Source: a bacterium
GTDB lineage: Bacteria; Zhuqueibacterota; QNDG01; JAGLOF01
Direction of reading: 5' to 3'
Assembly: GCA_023139105.1 (NCBI GenBank)
Contig: JAGLOF010000001.1
Span: 50,255-114,254, forward strand
DNA length: 64,000 nt
Positions 20,650 to 31,666 of this stretch are shown piece after piece (position 1 is the stretch's first letter; each line of letters begins with the position of its first letter). The notes beneath the pieces are model-generated. The model was not told where the DNA came from and made no database searches. It saw nothing but the letters and a program-made list of their open reading frames with translations. Both the position numbers and the translations under genes were made by a program.

Positions 20650-21453
20650 TTACGGCAAACTGGCCTGTAGAAATACTTGAAATCCATTCTTATGCCTTCC
20701 AATATACAAATATCCTGTTTGTACAAGCATATCTACAGCTTTATCAAAGTCCATTCCAACCTGATCGGGAGAATGTGCATCAGAACCTACTGTTACAGGA
20801 ATTTTCCTCAGGCCAGCTTCCCGTAGAATTGCCAATTCAGGATAAGGCGATCCGGGCAGCTTTCGCAGACCTGAAGTATTTAACTCCATTGCCAGACCTT
20901 TTTTGGCAATTAAATCGAGAATGGACGTCATACGACTATTTATTTCATCTATTTCCTGTGGATAAAGCCATTTAATTCCATCTATATGACCAACTATTTC
21001 AAAGAAACCCGAGCATATACCCATTTCCAGCAAGTCAAAATATTCATCGAAATATCTATGCCGATTATTTAAAACGGTCTCAGGAGGATTGGGGTCAAAT
21101 AGAAACTGGCCAAGAACGTAATGAATTGAACCAATTACATAATCAAACTTATAGTTCTTACGTAATATACCAAGGTGTTTTTCAAATCCCGTGTAGACAT
21201 CGGCTTCAACTCCAAAATGGATCAAAAGTTCTGGATATTGCTCTCTTACCGCCATAACATGATTATGGTAGATGCCAAGCTCTACTGTTGACATTGAATG
21301 GACTGCTCCAAGTTGGTCGCAAGCAGGCAAATGGTCTGTAAAGCCCAATTCCTTAAAACCCTTTTCTTCTGCAAACATCGCATAATCAACAGGCATGTCA
21401 ACAGCATGACCACATAGAGCACTGTGCAAGTGTAAATCGGATTTTATTTGCAA
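20650..21453 (-). CDS. PHP-domain histidinol-phosphatase-like (HisJ family)
   Basis: SDLHLHSALCGHA...ELGFTDHLP...IGSIHYVLG...VTVGSDAHSPDQVG. Confidence 0.85.
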   Translation of the reverse strand: MQIKSDLHLHSALCGHAVDMPVDYAMFAEEKGFKELGFTDHLPACDQLGAVHSMSTVELGIYHNHVMAVREQYPELLIHFGVEADVYTGFEKHLGILRKNYKFDYVIGSIHYVLGQFLFDPNPPETVLNNRHRYFDEYFDLLEMGICSGFFEIVGHIDGIKWLYPQEIDEINSRMTSILDLIAKKGLAMELNTSGLRKLPGSPYPELAILREAGLRKIPVTVGSDAHSPDQVGMDFDKAVDMLVQTGYLYIGRHKNGFQVFLQASLP

Positions 21454-22313
21454 AATTTTTCATCCATATTGAGTATTTCTTTTATTTTATCAGCTTTTTC
21501 TTTAGAAAGACCGAGTCCTTGAGACATTATACCAAGATGCCTTGATAACAAACGATATACCTGTGCAGCTTCAGGATGATCTGCATCCAAAACCCTTAAA
21601 TGCATTGCCACGGTGTTTATGTCACCTCGGAGCACAGGACCTGTAAGAGCATTTTTTGTCCCCCTGGCCTCCACTTCATTAAGTGTTGCCTTAATCAATG
21701 GCATTAACCAATTAATTCCCTTTTCGGAATCAATATCACCAGCCAGCCCGCTAATTAGATCCAGCAGCGCAATCCATGTATTAGAAGCCATTACGCAACT
21801 TGCATGATACAGAGCCTTCTGGTCCGCTCTAATTTGCATTGATACTCCGCCAAGTGCATTTGCCACGGCACAAAGCCTTGGCATGGCAGCACTGTCTCCT
21901 TCAATTGCTATTGGGATACCGCATAGTTCCTGCCTTGAATTTTCTGTAAACAACATTGCCGGATGAAAAGATGCTTTTAAAGCAATCTGCTTAATCCCCA
22001 ACTGCTCTGCGGGCCACAGGCCGGATGTATGTGCCCAGATACAATCATGACGATCAACCTTTGTATTATATAATACATCTCCTACACATGAAATAGAATC
22101 ATCGGAAACTGCAATAAAAATGCAGGTAATGTCCGGAGAAAGCCCGGAAGCCCCTGTCAGCCACTTTGAACCTGGTAGCTGATTTGATAAATGTCGGGCC
22201 TGCACCTTTTCCAAATCGACACAGGTATCAACATCAAGACCGGCTTGGTCTAACGCAAGTGCCAACGCACTACCCAATCGTCCACAACCAATAATAGCAA
22301 TCCGCTCTTTCAT
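21444..22313 (-). CDS. Rossmann-like + DUF2520 domain protein
   Basis: MKERIAIIGCGRLGSALALALDQAGL...HTSGLWPAEQLG...SFHPAMLF...YHASCVMASN. Confidence 0.85.
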   Translation of the reverse strand: MKERIAIIGCGRLGSALALALDQAGLDVDTCVDLEKVQARHLSNQLPGSKWLTGASGLSPDITCIFIAVSDDSISCVGDVLYNTKVDRHDCIWAHTSGLWPAEQLGIKQIALKASFHPAMLFTENSRQELCGIPIAIEGDSAAMPRLCAVANALGGVSMQIRADQKALYHASCVMASNTWIALLDLISGLAGDIDSEKGINWLMPLIKATLNEVEARGTKNALTGPVLRGDINTVAMHLRVLDADHPEAAQVYRLLSRHLGIMSQGLGLSKEKADKIKEILNMDEKFCK

Positions 22314-22544
22314 AACATACTCCTTTCAAGTGCTCATAAAAATAGATATTTCCTAAACTAAAGTCAAGGGGTCAATATTAATAAGTGTCTATGCCGAATT
22401 GTGTGGGAATACTTTTTCTCAAGCAACATTGTTGATTGTTATTTTGCTATTTGTATTTTAGTCTTTGTATTTTGGTATTTTCTACTTGTCTACCTGTAAA
22501 AAAACCCTTAAATTATAACAACCAACAAATAAATAAGAGTAAAT

Positions 22545-24215
22545 ATGCAATTAAGAAGCAGAGAAAACACCTTCATGGCCACCCTGCCAGATGGACGCGA
22601 ATCTTCCTTTCTAAAAGGCACATATCTTCAAGAGATACTCGACTTTTGCCGGCCAGATGATAAGGAAGCAATTGTACTGGGCCGCGTAAATAACAGTGCT
22701 GTAAGCCTGCTCGAGACTGTTAATGAAGATTGCCATATCGAGTGGATCCGCATTACAGATCCTGAGGGACAACGTTCATACAGAGCAACGCTCAGCCTTT
22801 TACTTTTTAGAGCAGTAAAAGACTGTTTCCCTGATAAACATCTGTTGATCGACCATTCACTTGGAAATGGTTTTTACTGTGAGTGGAAATCTGACACCAC
22901 CGCCAGTAAAGGACAGATGAAAAAACTCAAGGCCAGAATGCTGGAACTAATATCTCATGATCTTCCCATTGTCCCAACCCCGGTACTAAGACCACAGGCA
23001 TATGAGATATTAGAATCTGTTGGTGAAAGTCCAGATGTGTATTCGGGTGATGCCGGGCGAGCACGTTATACTTTTTTTGCTCTGGGAGATCACCAACTTC
23101 CATTGGGTTTCCCTCTCTTTTCAACTACTCGTAAAATTCAAAATTTTGATTTGCTTCCCTGGAAACCTGGCTTTATTCTAATTTTCCCTAAAGAAGATAA
23201 TCCAACACAACTTGCGTCTCTACCCAATCAAAAAAAACTGTTCAATGTTTTTCAAGAGTATGGGAAGTGGGAAAAAATTCTTAAAGTTGAAAAAATTGCC
23301 GACATCAACAAAGCTATTGACTCAGGAGAGATAGAGGATCTTGTAAAAATTGCCGAAGGATTGCATGAAAAAAAGATAGCATACATTGCAGATATTATCA
23401 CCCGTAAACGACAAGATCTGCGTGTTGTTCTTATAGCAGGTCCATCTTCATCCGGTAAAACAACATTTACAAAGAGGCTGGCAATTCAACTACAGGTAAA
23501 CGGTCTTCGTCCAATGATGCTTTCACTGGATAACTACTTTCTAAACCGTGCCAGAACACCTTTAAATGAAGATGGTAAACCGGATTATGAATCTTTACGC
23601 GCTATTGATGTCGCCAGACTGAATACAGATCTCAGAGGTTTACTTGAAGGTGAACAAGTCTTGCTGAGAAAATATGATTTTATGACGGGTGAAGGACTTG
23701 ACGGTGACGAAGCCAGGCTGGAAGCAGGTCAACCCATATTGATAGAAGGTATACACGGCTTAAACAATGAATTGACTTCTGATGTTCCATCAAAAAATAA
23801 GCTGAAAATTTATGTCTCTGCACTAACTCAGATAAATATAATGGATCACATGCGTGTACCTACAAGTGATGTGCGCATGCTTAGAAGAATGATCCGCGAC
23901 GTTCAATTTAGAAATCATACACCTGAACATACAATTGAAACCTGGCCCGATGTCAGACGCGGTGAGGAGCAGAATATCTTTCCATACCAGGAAGCGGCTG
24001 ACATTATCTTCAATAGTTCACTGATGTATGAACTGGCAGTGCTCAGATCAGAAGTACTACCTCATCTTGAATTAGTACCACGCGAACTTAAAGCCTATTC
24101 AGAAGCTCAAAGACTCAAAGAACTACTATGCTATTTCAAAGCTTTGCCTTCTGAGATTGTACCTATGAATTCCATTTTAAGTGAATTTATTGGCAAAAGC
24201 AGTTTTAAGTACTAA
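22545..24215 (+). CDS. Nucleoside (uridine) kinase-like protein with threonyl-tRNA-synthetase-like N-terminus
   Basis: Walker A VVLIAGPSSSGKTTFTKRLAIQL; LSLDNYFLNRARTPLNEDGKPDYESLRAID; IEGIHGLN. Confidence 0.88.
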   Translation: MQLRSRENTFMATLPDGRESSFLKGTYLQEILDFCRPDDKEAIVLGRVNNSAVSLLETVNEDCHIEWIRITDPEGQRSYRATLSLLLFRAVKDCFPDKHLLIDHSLGNGFYCEWKSDTTASKGQMKKLKARMLELISHDLPIVPTPVLRPQAYEILESVGESPDVYSGDAGRARYTFFALGDHQLPLGFPLFSTTRKIQNFDLLPWKPGFILIFPKEDNPTQLASLPNQKKLFNVFQEYGKWEKILKVEKIADINKAIDSGEIEDLVKIAEGLHEKKIAYIADIITRKRQDLRVVLIAGPSSSGKTTFTKRLAIQLQVNGLRPMMLSLDNYFLNRARTPLNEDGKPDYESLRAIDVARLNTDLRGLLEGEQVLLRKYDFMTGEGLDGDEARLEAGQPILIEGIHGLNNELTSDVPSKNKLKIYVSALTQINIMDHMRVPTSDVRMLRRMIRDVQFRNHTPEHTIETWPDVRRGEEQNIFPYQEAADIIFNSSLMYELAVLRSEVLPHLELVPRELKAYSEAQRLKELLCYFKALPSEIVPMNSILSEFIGKSSFKY

Positions 24216-24224
24216 TTAAAAAAT

Positions 24225-24252
24225 CCCGTCTCAAATTTAATCCTGAGACGGG
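24225..24252. terminator. Terminator hairpin
   Basis: CCCGTCTCAaatttaatccTGAGACGGG. Confidence 0.7.
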
Positions 24253-24274
24253 GCATAAAAACGATATATATAAT

Positions 24275-25441
24275 TTACTTTGCTCTTGCTTCGGCTGCAG
24301 CTTTCTTAATTACAGCTTTACCTATTACACTACGCTGAATTTCAGCTGTTCCTTCATATATCTGTGTAATTTTGGCATCACGCATATATTTTTCAACGGG
24401 ATACTCTTTGCTGTACCCGTAACCGCCAAAGACCTGAACAGCATCTGTAGTTACTTCCATAGCCACATCACCTGCATAGAGCTTACACATGGCTGATTCC
24501 ATGGAGATATCCTTAACACCTGCATCAATCATACGAGCACAATTGTAGATAAGTCCGCGGGCGGCTTCAATTTTTGTGGCCATATCTGCCAATTTAAAGC
24601 TAATACCCTGAAATGAACTGATAGGTTGATCAAACTGAACACGTTGACGGCTGTAGGCCACTGCATGATCAAAAGCTCCCTGTGCAATACCCAGAGCCTG
24701 TGCTGCAACACCAGGCCTCGAACGATCAAGCGTACGCATTGCAATGGGAAAACCCATACCCTCACGGCCGATAAGATTTTCTGCGGGAATACGGCAATCC
24801 TCAAAAACCAGCTCACTGGTAGCAGAAGCGCGGATACCCATTTTATCTTCTTTCTTGCCATATGAGAAACCAGGCGCACCCTCTTCAACTATGAATGCTG
24901 ATGCACCACGAGCGCCTTTAGAGGGATTTGTCTGGGCAATAATAGTATAAAACTTTGCCACACTTCCGTTTGTTATAAAATGTTTAACACCGTTAAGCAC
25001 ATATTCATTTCCCTCTTTACGGGCAGATGTTTTCATGCGCCCGGCATCAGAGCCTGCATCCGGTTCAGTCAATCCAAAACCGGCAAGCATCTTGCCTGAA
25101 GCCAAATCCGGCAGATATTTTTCTTTTTGAGCCTGGTTGCCATGATACAAAAGCGGCATAGTTCCCAGAGCAGTAGCAGCAAAACCCAATGCAATACCGC
25201 CGCAAGCTTTGGACAGTTCCTCTGTTGCCAGAACAAGACCCATTGCACCAAGGCCAAGACCACCAAATTCTTCATCGATATATACACGGAAAAAATCCAT
25301 CTCAGCTAAAGTCTTCATGATATCCCAGGGAAATTCCCCGGTCACATCATGATGAGCTGAAACAGGACGAATTCTTTCATCGGCAACCTGACGTGCCAGA
25401 TCCCGAATCATCAATAGTTCTTCGGAAAGGTTATAATCCAT
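24275..25441 (-). CDS. Acyl-CoA dehydrogenase
   Basis: GFGLTEPDAGSDAGRMKTSARKEG; QVFGGYGYSKEYPVEKYMRDAKITQIYEGTAEIQR. Confidence 0.97.
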   Translation of the reverse strand: MDYNLSEELLMIRDLARQVADERIRPVSAHHDVTGEFPWDIMKTLAEMDFFRVYIDEEFGGLGLGAMGLVLATEELSKACGGIALGFAATALGTMPLLYHGNQAQKEKYLPDLASGKMLAGFGLTEPDAGSDAGRMKTSARKEGNEYVLNGVKHFITNGSVAKFYTIIAQTNPSKGARGASAFIVEEGAPGFSYGKKEDKMGIRASATSELVFEDCRIPAENLIGREGMGFPIAMRTLDRSRPGVAAQALGIAQGAFDHAVAYSRQRVQFDQPISSFQGISFKLADMATKIEAARGLIYNCARMIDAGVKDISMESAMCKLYAGDVAMEVTTDAVQVFGGYGYSKEYPVEKYMRDAKITQIYEGTAEIQRSVIGKAVIKKAAAEARAK

Positions 25442-25563
25442 ATTCCTTCTCCTATTTCCATCAAATAAGTAAATAATTGCAAAAAATTCATTTATAGATA
25501 AAATCTGTAAATCATTGTCATTTCAATAGTTATCGACACATAATATTAATCAGTCAGATTTAA

Positions 25564-26328
25564 CTATTTTTTTAAGCCCATTGCATTAATAGCATTTTTA
25601 GCGGCATCCTGTTCTGCTATTTTTTTTGATCTGCCCTGTCCTACACCCTTGGAAAGGCCGTCAAGACATACTTCAACACGAAAAAATTTGCGGTGGTCAG
25701 GGCCGCTTTCATCAACAACATTATACTCAGGCCCTCTCAGACCATGAGCCTGGGCGTGTTCAAGAAGCCATGATTTAAAATTACGATGGAATTTATCACT
25801 GGCAGCCCTATCCATCTCCTCAAGCATATGATCAGAAATCAATTTTTCGGCTGATGAAACGCCACCATCTATATAGACGGCACCGATAATTGCTTCCATT
25901 GCATTTGATAAAATCGAATGACGATTACGTCCACCTGATCTTTCCTCTCCGGCTCCCAGAAACAGATATTGCCCGATATCCAAACGCCGGGCATGCCGTG
26001 CAAGCGCCTCTCTGGAAACCAGAACAGATTTTGCACGTGTCAATCTACCTTCACTTCGATGAGGATAACGTTTATACAAAGCATCGGTAACTATCATGCC
26101 GAGGACTGCATCACCCAGAAACTCAAGGCGTTCATTGGACTGAAAATGGGCCATCCTGTCGCCGAGTGCGGATCGATGTGTCATTGCCAGCCTGAAAAGC
26201 TCGGGGTCTTTAAATCTGTAACCAATTTCATGGTAAAGGGAATCCGTATTTCCGGATTCCCTTCGAATATCACGACGTTTCGAAAAAAAACGCTGAATAT
26301 TTTTTACAAAACTATTTTCGAAACGCAT
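25564..26328 (-). CDS. rnc: Ribonuclease III
   Basis: SNERLEFLGDAVLGMIV; NAMEAIIGAVYIDGG; dsRBD C-terminus. Confidence 0.97.
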   Translation of the reverse strand: MRFENSFVKNIQRFFSKRRDIRRESGNTDSLYHEIGYRFKDPELFRLAMTHRSALGDRMAHFQSNERLEFLGDAVLGMIVTDALYKRYPHRSEGRLTRAKSVLVSREALARHARRLDIGQYLFLGAGEERSGGRNRHSILSNAMEAIIGAVYIDGGVSSAEKLISDHMLEEMDRAASDKFHRNFKSWLLEHAQAHGLRGPEYNVVDESGPDHRKFFRVEVCLDGLSKGVGQGRSKKIAEQDAAKNAINAMGLKK

Positions 26329-26343
26329 ATTTTATTCCATCAA

Positions 26344-27588
26344 TTAATCATCAAAACGTTTGACACATAGTACTGCATTATGTCCGCCAAATCCAAATGA
26401 ATTAGTTAAAGCGGCCTTCACATCACATTCACGAGCCTTGTTGGGAACATAATCAAGATCACAATCCTCACCCGTTTCAAACAGGTTAATCGTAGGTGGA
26501 ATAATACCATTTTTCAGTGTCAGTACTGTTGAAACAAATTCTACGCCTGCTGCTGCACCAAGGAGATGACCAAACATAGATTTATTTGAGCTGATAGCTA
26601 CATTACGGGCATGATCACCCAGTGCCAGCTTGATAGATCCTGTTTCAAGCCTGTCATTATGCGGCGTAGATGTACCATGCGCATTAATATATCCAATATC
26701 CTCGGGATTTAAACCGGCAACTTCCATGGCCCGTTTCATTGCCAGGCACTGTCCGGCTCCATCTGAACGTGGTGCTGTAATATGAAAAGCATCACCTGAA
26801 AAACCGTAACCACCAAATTCCGCATAAATTTTTGCATCTCTTGCCTTGGCATGCTCAAGTGTCTCTAAAACAACAATACCTGCACCCTCACCCATGATAA
26901 AACCATCTCTATCTTTATCAAATGGCCTGCTGGCATGTTCGGGATCATCATTACGAGTAGATAATGCTTTCAGACTGCAAAAACCAGCCATTGCCATTTC
27001 AGTGATAACAGCTTCAGTACCACCTACAAGCATGACATCGGCATCACCGTTAAGCAAGTGCATATATGCAACACCCAGAGCATGGGCCGATGAAGCACAG
27101 GCAGATACAGTACAGTAGTTAGGACCCATAAATCCATATTTTATTGACAGATGGCCTGCAGTAATATCCGGAATCATTGCTGGAATAAAAAATGGGCTTA
27201 CACGCCGTGGACCACGTTCAAGCAATTTTTTGTGTTCATTATGATACACTTCCATACCACCGATACCAGAACTAATCATGACACCGATTCGTGAGCTATC
27301 TTCTTTTTCAACATCCAGACCGGAATCTTCAACTGCCATACTTCCGGCAGCAATACCGAGAATGGTGAAAGGATCCATGCGACGCGCTTCCTTGGGAGCT
27401 ACATACGCAGATGAATCAAAATCTTTAAGCTCTGCCGCTATCTTTGATGTGAAATTTTCCGTATCATATTTCGTTATATGTGAAATGCCGTTTTTACCTT
27501 GAACCAGACCCTCCCAAGTGGCAGCCACATCATTTCCAATTGCTGTCACAGCACCCAGGCCGGTCACAACGACACGACGCTTATTCAT
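26344..27588 (-). CDS. fabF: 3-oxoacyl-ACP synthase II
   Basis: KRRVVVTGLGAVTAIGND; TVSACASSAHALG; NAHGTSTPHND; NSFGFGGHNA. Confidence 0.97.
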   Translation of the reverse strand: MNKRRVVVTGLGAVTAIGNDVAATWEGLVQGKNGISHITKYDTENFTSKIAAELKDFDSSAYVAPKEARRMDPFTILGIAAGSMAVEDSGLDVEKEDSSRIGVMISSGIGGMEVYHNEHKKLLERGPRRVSPFFIPAMIPDITAGHLSIKYGFMGPNYCTVSACASSAHALGVAYMHLLNGDADVMLVGGTEAVITEMAMAGFCSLKALSTRNDDPEHASRPFDKDRDGFIMGEGAGIVVLETLEHAKARDAKIYAEFGGYGFSGDAFHITAPRSDGAGQCLAMKRAMEVAGLNPEDIGYINAHGTSTPHNDRLETGSIKLALGDHARNVAISSNKSMFGHLLGAAAGVEFVSTVLTLKNGIIPPTINLFETGEDCDLDYVPNKARECDVKAALTNSFGFGGHNAVLCVKRFDD

Positions 27589-27606
27589 AATGCCTCCTTC
27601 AACAAA

Positions 27607-27631
27607 GGGCCCCGCTCATAGAACGGGACCC
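27607..27631 (-). terminator. Hairpin between acpP and fabF (partial terminator/attenuator)
   Basis: Minus strand GGGTCCCGttctatgagCGGGGCCC followed by TTTGTT. Confidence 0.6.
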
Positions 27632-27645
27632 CTATGAATGCGTTG

Positions 27646-27891
27646 TTACTCAGCTTTCATTTTCTCGAGATAATCACGAGCCTTACCAACACTGGTGAGC
27701 TGCTCGGCATCATCATCAGGAATTTCCAGATCAAACTCCTCTTCGAAAGCCATAATCAGTTCAACCGTATCCAGAGAATCGGCGCCCAAATCATCGATAA
27801 ATGAAGCTTCGTCGGTGATCTCATTGGGGTCTACACCAAGCCGGTCCACAATAATCTCTTTGAATTTTTCTTGATCAATCATACTATTCAC
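27646..27891 (-). CDS. acpP: Acyl carrier protein
   Basis: 81 aa, [20 protein letters not shown]. Confidence 0.98.
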   Translation of the reverse strand: MNSMIDQEKFKEIIVDRLGVDPNEITDEASFIDDLGADSLDTVELIMAFEEEFDLEIPDDDAEQLTSVGKARDYLEKMKAE

Positions 27892-27926
27892 CTCCTTATT
27901 AATGTCTCATCCCAAACAATTTATGT

Positions 27927-28673
27927 TTATGCAATTAACAATCCTCCGTCGATATTAATGACTTGTCCAGTCACATAATCGGAAGCTGTAGAAGCTAAAA
28001 ATGCTGTTACATTGGCTACGTCATCAGGAGTTCCTGCTCGTTTGGCCGGAATTGACTCAAGATAGGCGTCTATAACTTCTTTGCCTAAATCCTGAGTCAT
28101 TTCAGTCTGAATAAAACCAGGTGCAATGGCATTTACCTGAATATTACGCGCAGCAACCTCTTTGGCTGTAGACTGGGTAAGCCCTATCATACCGGCCTTT
28201 GAAGCAGCATAATTGGCCTGACCAGCATTACCCATGCGACCGATAACAGACGCAACATTAATAATCTTGCCGCTACGCTGCTTCATCATCGGACGAATCA
28301 CCGCTTTGGTACAGAGGAAGGCTCCTTTGAGATTAATCTGAATAACCAGATCCCAATCAGCTTCACTCATGCGCATAATTAAACTATCTCTTGTAATGCC
28401 GGCATTATTGATTAAAATATCTACACGACCAAATACATCTATAGTCTCTTTAACCATGGCCTTCACTTGATCGGCATCGGCTACATTGGCAGCCACACCG
28501 ATAGCGGAGATACCCAAAGCTTCCAACTCTTTAGCCGTTGTCTTTGCACCGTCACCATCAATATCAGAGACCACTACATTACAGCCCTGCCTCGCCAGTT
28601 TCTCACAAATAGCCTTGCCTATTCCCCGGGCACCCCCGGTAACAACAGCTACTTTATCTTTCATCGTGTCCAT
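27927..28673 (-). CDS. fabG: 3-oxoacyl-ACP reductase
   Basis: VAVVTGGARGIGKAI; NNAGITRDSLIMRM; YAASKAGMIGLT. Confidence 0.96.
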   Translation of the reverse strand: MDTMKDKVAVVTGGARGIGKAICEKLARQGCNVVVSDIDGDGAKTTAKELEALGISAIGVAANVADADQVKAMVKETIDVFGRVDILINNAGITRDSLIMRMSEADWDLVIQINLKGAFLCTKAVIRPMMKQRSGKIINVASVIGRMGNAGQANYAASKAGMIGLTQSTAKEVAARNIQVNAIAPGFIQTEMTQDLGKEVIDAYLESIPAKRAGTPDDVANVTAFLASTASDYVTGQVINIDGGLLIA

Positions 28674-28712
28674 ATTCTTACCCCGTTAATTTGGGTCTAA
28701 CTATTGGATGGA

Positions 28713-29630
28713 CTAAAATTTGTCCAAATCAGCCAGCGAACCGCAATTGGCCAGTTCCAGTCCTCGATCAATTCTCTTGGCCAAGCCGGAAAGCACTCTG
28801 CCCGAACCTACTTCCACACATCGAGTAACACCATCTTTAACCATATTCTGAATGGTCTCAACCCAGCGCACAGAATGTGTCAATTGATGATGAAGTAAAT
28901 TTTTTATCTCCTCGGCATTGGATACAGGTACAGCAGTAACATTAGCATATACAGGGATATCAACCATAGAGATGACCATTTTATCCATTTTCTTGCCAAA
29001 ATCATCGGCGGCATATGCCATAAGCGGTGAGTGAAATGCCCCACTTACCGGCAGCTCCAAGGCACGCTTAGCTCCTGCCTGGAGTGCTACTTTAATTGCC
29101 GCCTTAATTCCTTCATATGACCCGGAAATTACAACCTGTCCGGGTGAATTATAATTGGCCGGCTGTACAATACCATCATCACCGGCTTCAATACATATTG
29201 TCATTACATCGGCTGCTTCCAAACCAATAATAGCTGCCATGGTACCGGGATTACGCTCTCCGGCTTCCTGCATGAGACGCGCACGCTCTTTAACGATAGA
29301 GAGACCGTCTTCAAAACTAAAAGCACCTGCCACAGTTAAAGCAGTATATTCACCAAGGCTGTGTCCTGCAGCAACATCCGGAGTAATGCCTTTTTCCCTC
29401 AGTAGTGCTGCAACAACATAAGAATGAATATATAAAGCAGGTTGCGTATTAATTGTCTGTTTCAATTTCTCTTCAGGGCCGTTGAAAGAAATATCAATAA
29501 TATCATAGCCTAAAATATCATTGGCTTTGTTATAAATATCTTTAGCCTGTGCAAAATTATCATATAAATCTTTCCCCATACCGACAGCTTGTGCGCCTTG
29601 CCCTGGAAAAAGAAATGCCGTTTTACTCAT
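28713..29630 (-). CDS. fabD: Malonyl-CoA:ACP transacylase
   Basis: FLFPGQGAQAVGMGKDLY; AGHSLGEYTAL; SGAFHSPLM. Confidence 0.96.
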   Translation of the reverse strand: MSKTAFLFPGQGAQAVGMGKDLYDNFAQAKDIYNKANDILGYDIIDISFNGPEEKLKQTINTQPALYIHSYVVAALLREKGITPDVAAGHSLGEYTALTVAGAFSFEDGLSIVKERARLMQEAGERNPGTMAAIIGLEAADVMTICIEAGDDGIVQPANYNSPGQVVISGSYEGIKAAIKVALQAGAKRALELPVSGAFHSPLMAYAADDFGKKMDKMVISMVDIPVYANVTAVPVSNAEEIKNLLHHQLTHSVRWVETIQNMVKDGVTRCVEVGSGRVLSGLAKRIDRGLELANCGSLADLDKF

Positions 29631-29649
29631 GGGTATCCTCACTTATTAA

Positions 29650-30639
29650 TTAAAATTGAATAAGGCTGGCGCCCCAGGTAAAACCACCGCCAAAAGCGAC
29701 TAAAAGACACTTATTACCCTCTTTTAGTCTTCCTTCTCTACGCGCCTGATTCATGGCAATAGGAATTGAGGCGGCTGACGTGTTGCCATAATCTTTAATA
29801 TTGACAAATACTTGTTCATCAGACAACTTCAGTCTTGACTGAATAGCTTCAATAATACGCATATTAGCCTGATGAGGAATTAATAAATCAAGTTCAGATG
29901 CATCAACACCTGCCAGATCAAGACCATGCAGCGCAGCATCCCGCATTGTACGTACCGCATGTTTAAATATTCTATTACCTTCCATCTTGATATAGTGCAG
30001 ACGCTGATCTACAGTCTCATGAGTAGCCGGGTTCAAGGAACCGCCACCGGGCAGATGAAGTAAATCGCCTAAACGTCCATCAGCCTTTATATAAGCGGAT
30101 AAAATACCTTTATCACCTTCTGATGGTCCAAGCACTGCTGCACCTGCACCATCACCGAATAAAATACAGGTGCCTCGGTCTTCCCAATCGGTTATGCGTG
30201 AAAGCACTTCAGAACCGATAACCAATACATGTTTAGCCGCACCGGTTGCGATTAAACTGTTAGCCAGTGTAAGGCCGTATATAAAGCCTGAACAGGCGGC
30301 AGCAACATCCATTGCAGCAGCATTTTTAGCACCAATTTTTGCCTGTACGCGACATGCTGTTGATGGAAATGACGTATCTGGTGTGATAGTAGCTATAATT
30401 ATCATATCCAGATCTTCTGCTACAAGACCAGCCTCTTTTAACGCTTCTTCAGCTGCGGGAGCAGCCAGGTCAGAATTAGCCTTACCCTCTTCCAGTATGT
30501 ATCGGCGTTCAATACCTGTTCTTTCCCGAATCCATTCATCATTGGTATCAACCATTTTTTCCAAATCGAAATTGGATAATACCTTGCCGGAAAGGGCGGA
30601 ACCTGTCCCAAGAATCTTGGCAACCGGTTTTTTAATCAC
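29650..30639 (-). CDS. fabH: 3-oxoacyl-ACP synthase III
   Basis: AAACSGFIYGL; PHQANMRIIEA; NYGNTSAASIP-like DYGNTSAASIP. Confidence 0.97.
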   Translation of the reverse strand: MIKKPVAKILGTGSALSGKVLSNFDLEKMVDTNDEWIRERTGIERRYILEEGKANSDLAAPAAEEALKEAGLVAEDLDMIIIATITPDTSFPSTACRVQAKIGAKNAAAMDVAAACSGFIYGLTLANSLIATGAAKHVLVIGSEVLSRITDWEDRGTCILFGDGAGAAVLGPSEGDKGILSAYIKADGRLGDLLHLPGGGSLNPATHETVDQRLHYIKMEGNRIFKHAVRTMRDAALHGLDLAGVDASELDLLIPHQANMRIIEAIQSRLKLSDEQVFVNIKDYGNTSAASIPIAMNQARREGRLKEGNKCLLVAFGGGFTWGASLIQF

Positions 30640-31651
30640 TGGTGACCCCCTTCATTTCTTTAATTTGCTCTTCAATATGTTCAGAAACTTTGCTGGTCAC
30701 CATCTTCCAGGCCTCCTCAACAGCATTGCGAATCGCCTTTGCGCTGGAAGACCCATGTGAGATGATGCATGTACCACGTACACCTAATAACGGGGCGCCG
30801 CCGTACTCTTGATAATCAAATAACTTGAATAATTTCCTTAAACTGGGCCTGATAAGATACATACCAATGGCACCGGGCAAATTACCCCGGATAGTCCGCT
30901 TCATAGTTGTTGAAACCATACGTGCAAGACTTTCACCAAATTTCAATAGCACATTACCATTGAAGCCATCGCAAACAATGACATCAGCACCACCGGCTAA
31001 AATATCACGGCCCTCAATATTACCTTTAAAATTCAAAGAACTGTTCTTCAATAACTGATAGGCTTTTTGAACAGCTTCATTGCCTTTTTTCTCTTCTTCT
31101 CCGATATTTAACAAACCCACTTCCGGAGACTCAATACCTATTAAGTGATTCATAAAAATCGAGCCCATAATACCAAATTGATAGAGATGTTGAGCCTTAC
31201 AATCCACATTGGACCCGACATCAAGTATCAAACAGACACCATTTTCATGAGGCATGAAAGTACCGATAGCCGGCCTCAAGACTCCTTCAATCGGCCTCAA
31301 TGAGAAGAGAGCAGAGGCCATTACAGCACCTGTATTCCCGGCACTGACCACTGCATCAACTTTACCCTCTTTATGCAGACGTATCGCAACGGCAATTGAT
31401 GAATCGGGTTTTCTCCGTAAAGCATGTGAAGGAGATTCACCCATTCCAACAGCCTGGGATGCATGCACAATAGACAGATCCAAATCTTTAATGAAGTGAT
31501 GGTGATTCAGTTCTTCTTCAATAATTTTCTTATCACCAACTAATACAACTTCATACCGCCCGTTGGAATGCCGGGCAGCTTCAACACCACCGGAGACAAT
31601 GGCACCCGGTGCCTTATCTCCGCCCATGGCATCCAGCGCAATCTTGAGCAT
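30632..31651 (-). CDS. plsX: Phosphate acyltransferase PlsX
   Basis: KIALDAMGGDKAPGAIVSGGVEAA; GNTGAVMA; GDVIVCDGFNGNVLLK-like. Confidence 0.96.
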   Translation of the reverse strand: MLKIALDAMGGDKAPGAIVSGGVEAARHSNGRYEVVLVGDKKIIEEELNHHHFIKDLDLSIVHASQAVGMGESPSHALRRKPDSSIAVAIRLHKEGKVDAVVSAGNTGAVMASALFSLRPIEGVLRPAIGTFMPHENGVCLILDVGSNVDCKAQHLYQFGIMGSIFMNHLIGIESPEVGLLNIGEEEKKGNEAVQKAYQLLKNSSLNFKGNIEGRDILAGGADVIVCDGFNGNVLLKFGESLARMVSTTMKRTIRGNLPGAIGMYLIRPSLRKLFKLFDYQEYGGAPLLGVRGTCIISHGSSSAKAIRNAVEEAWKMVTSKVSEHIEEQIKEMKGVTSD

Positions 31652-31666
31652 GGAGTAAACTCCTCT

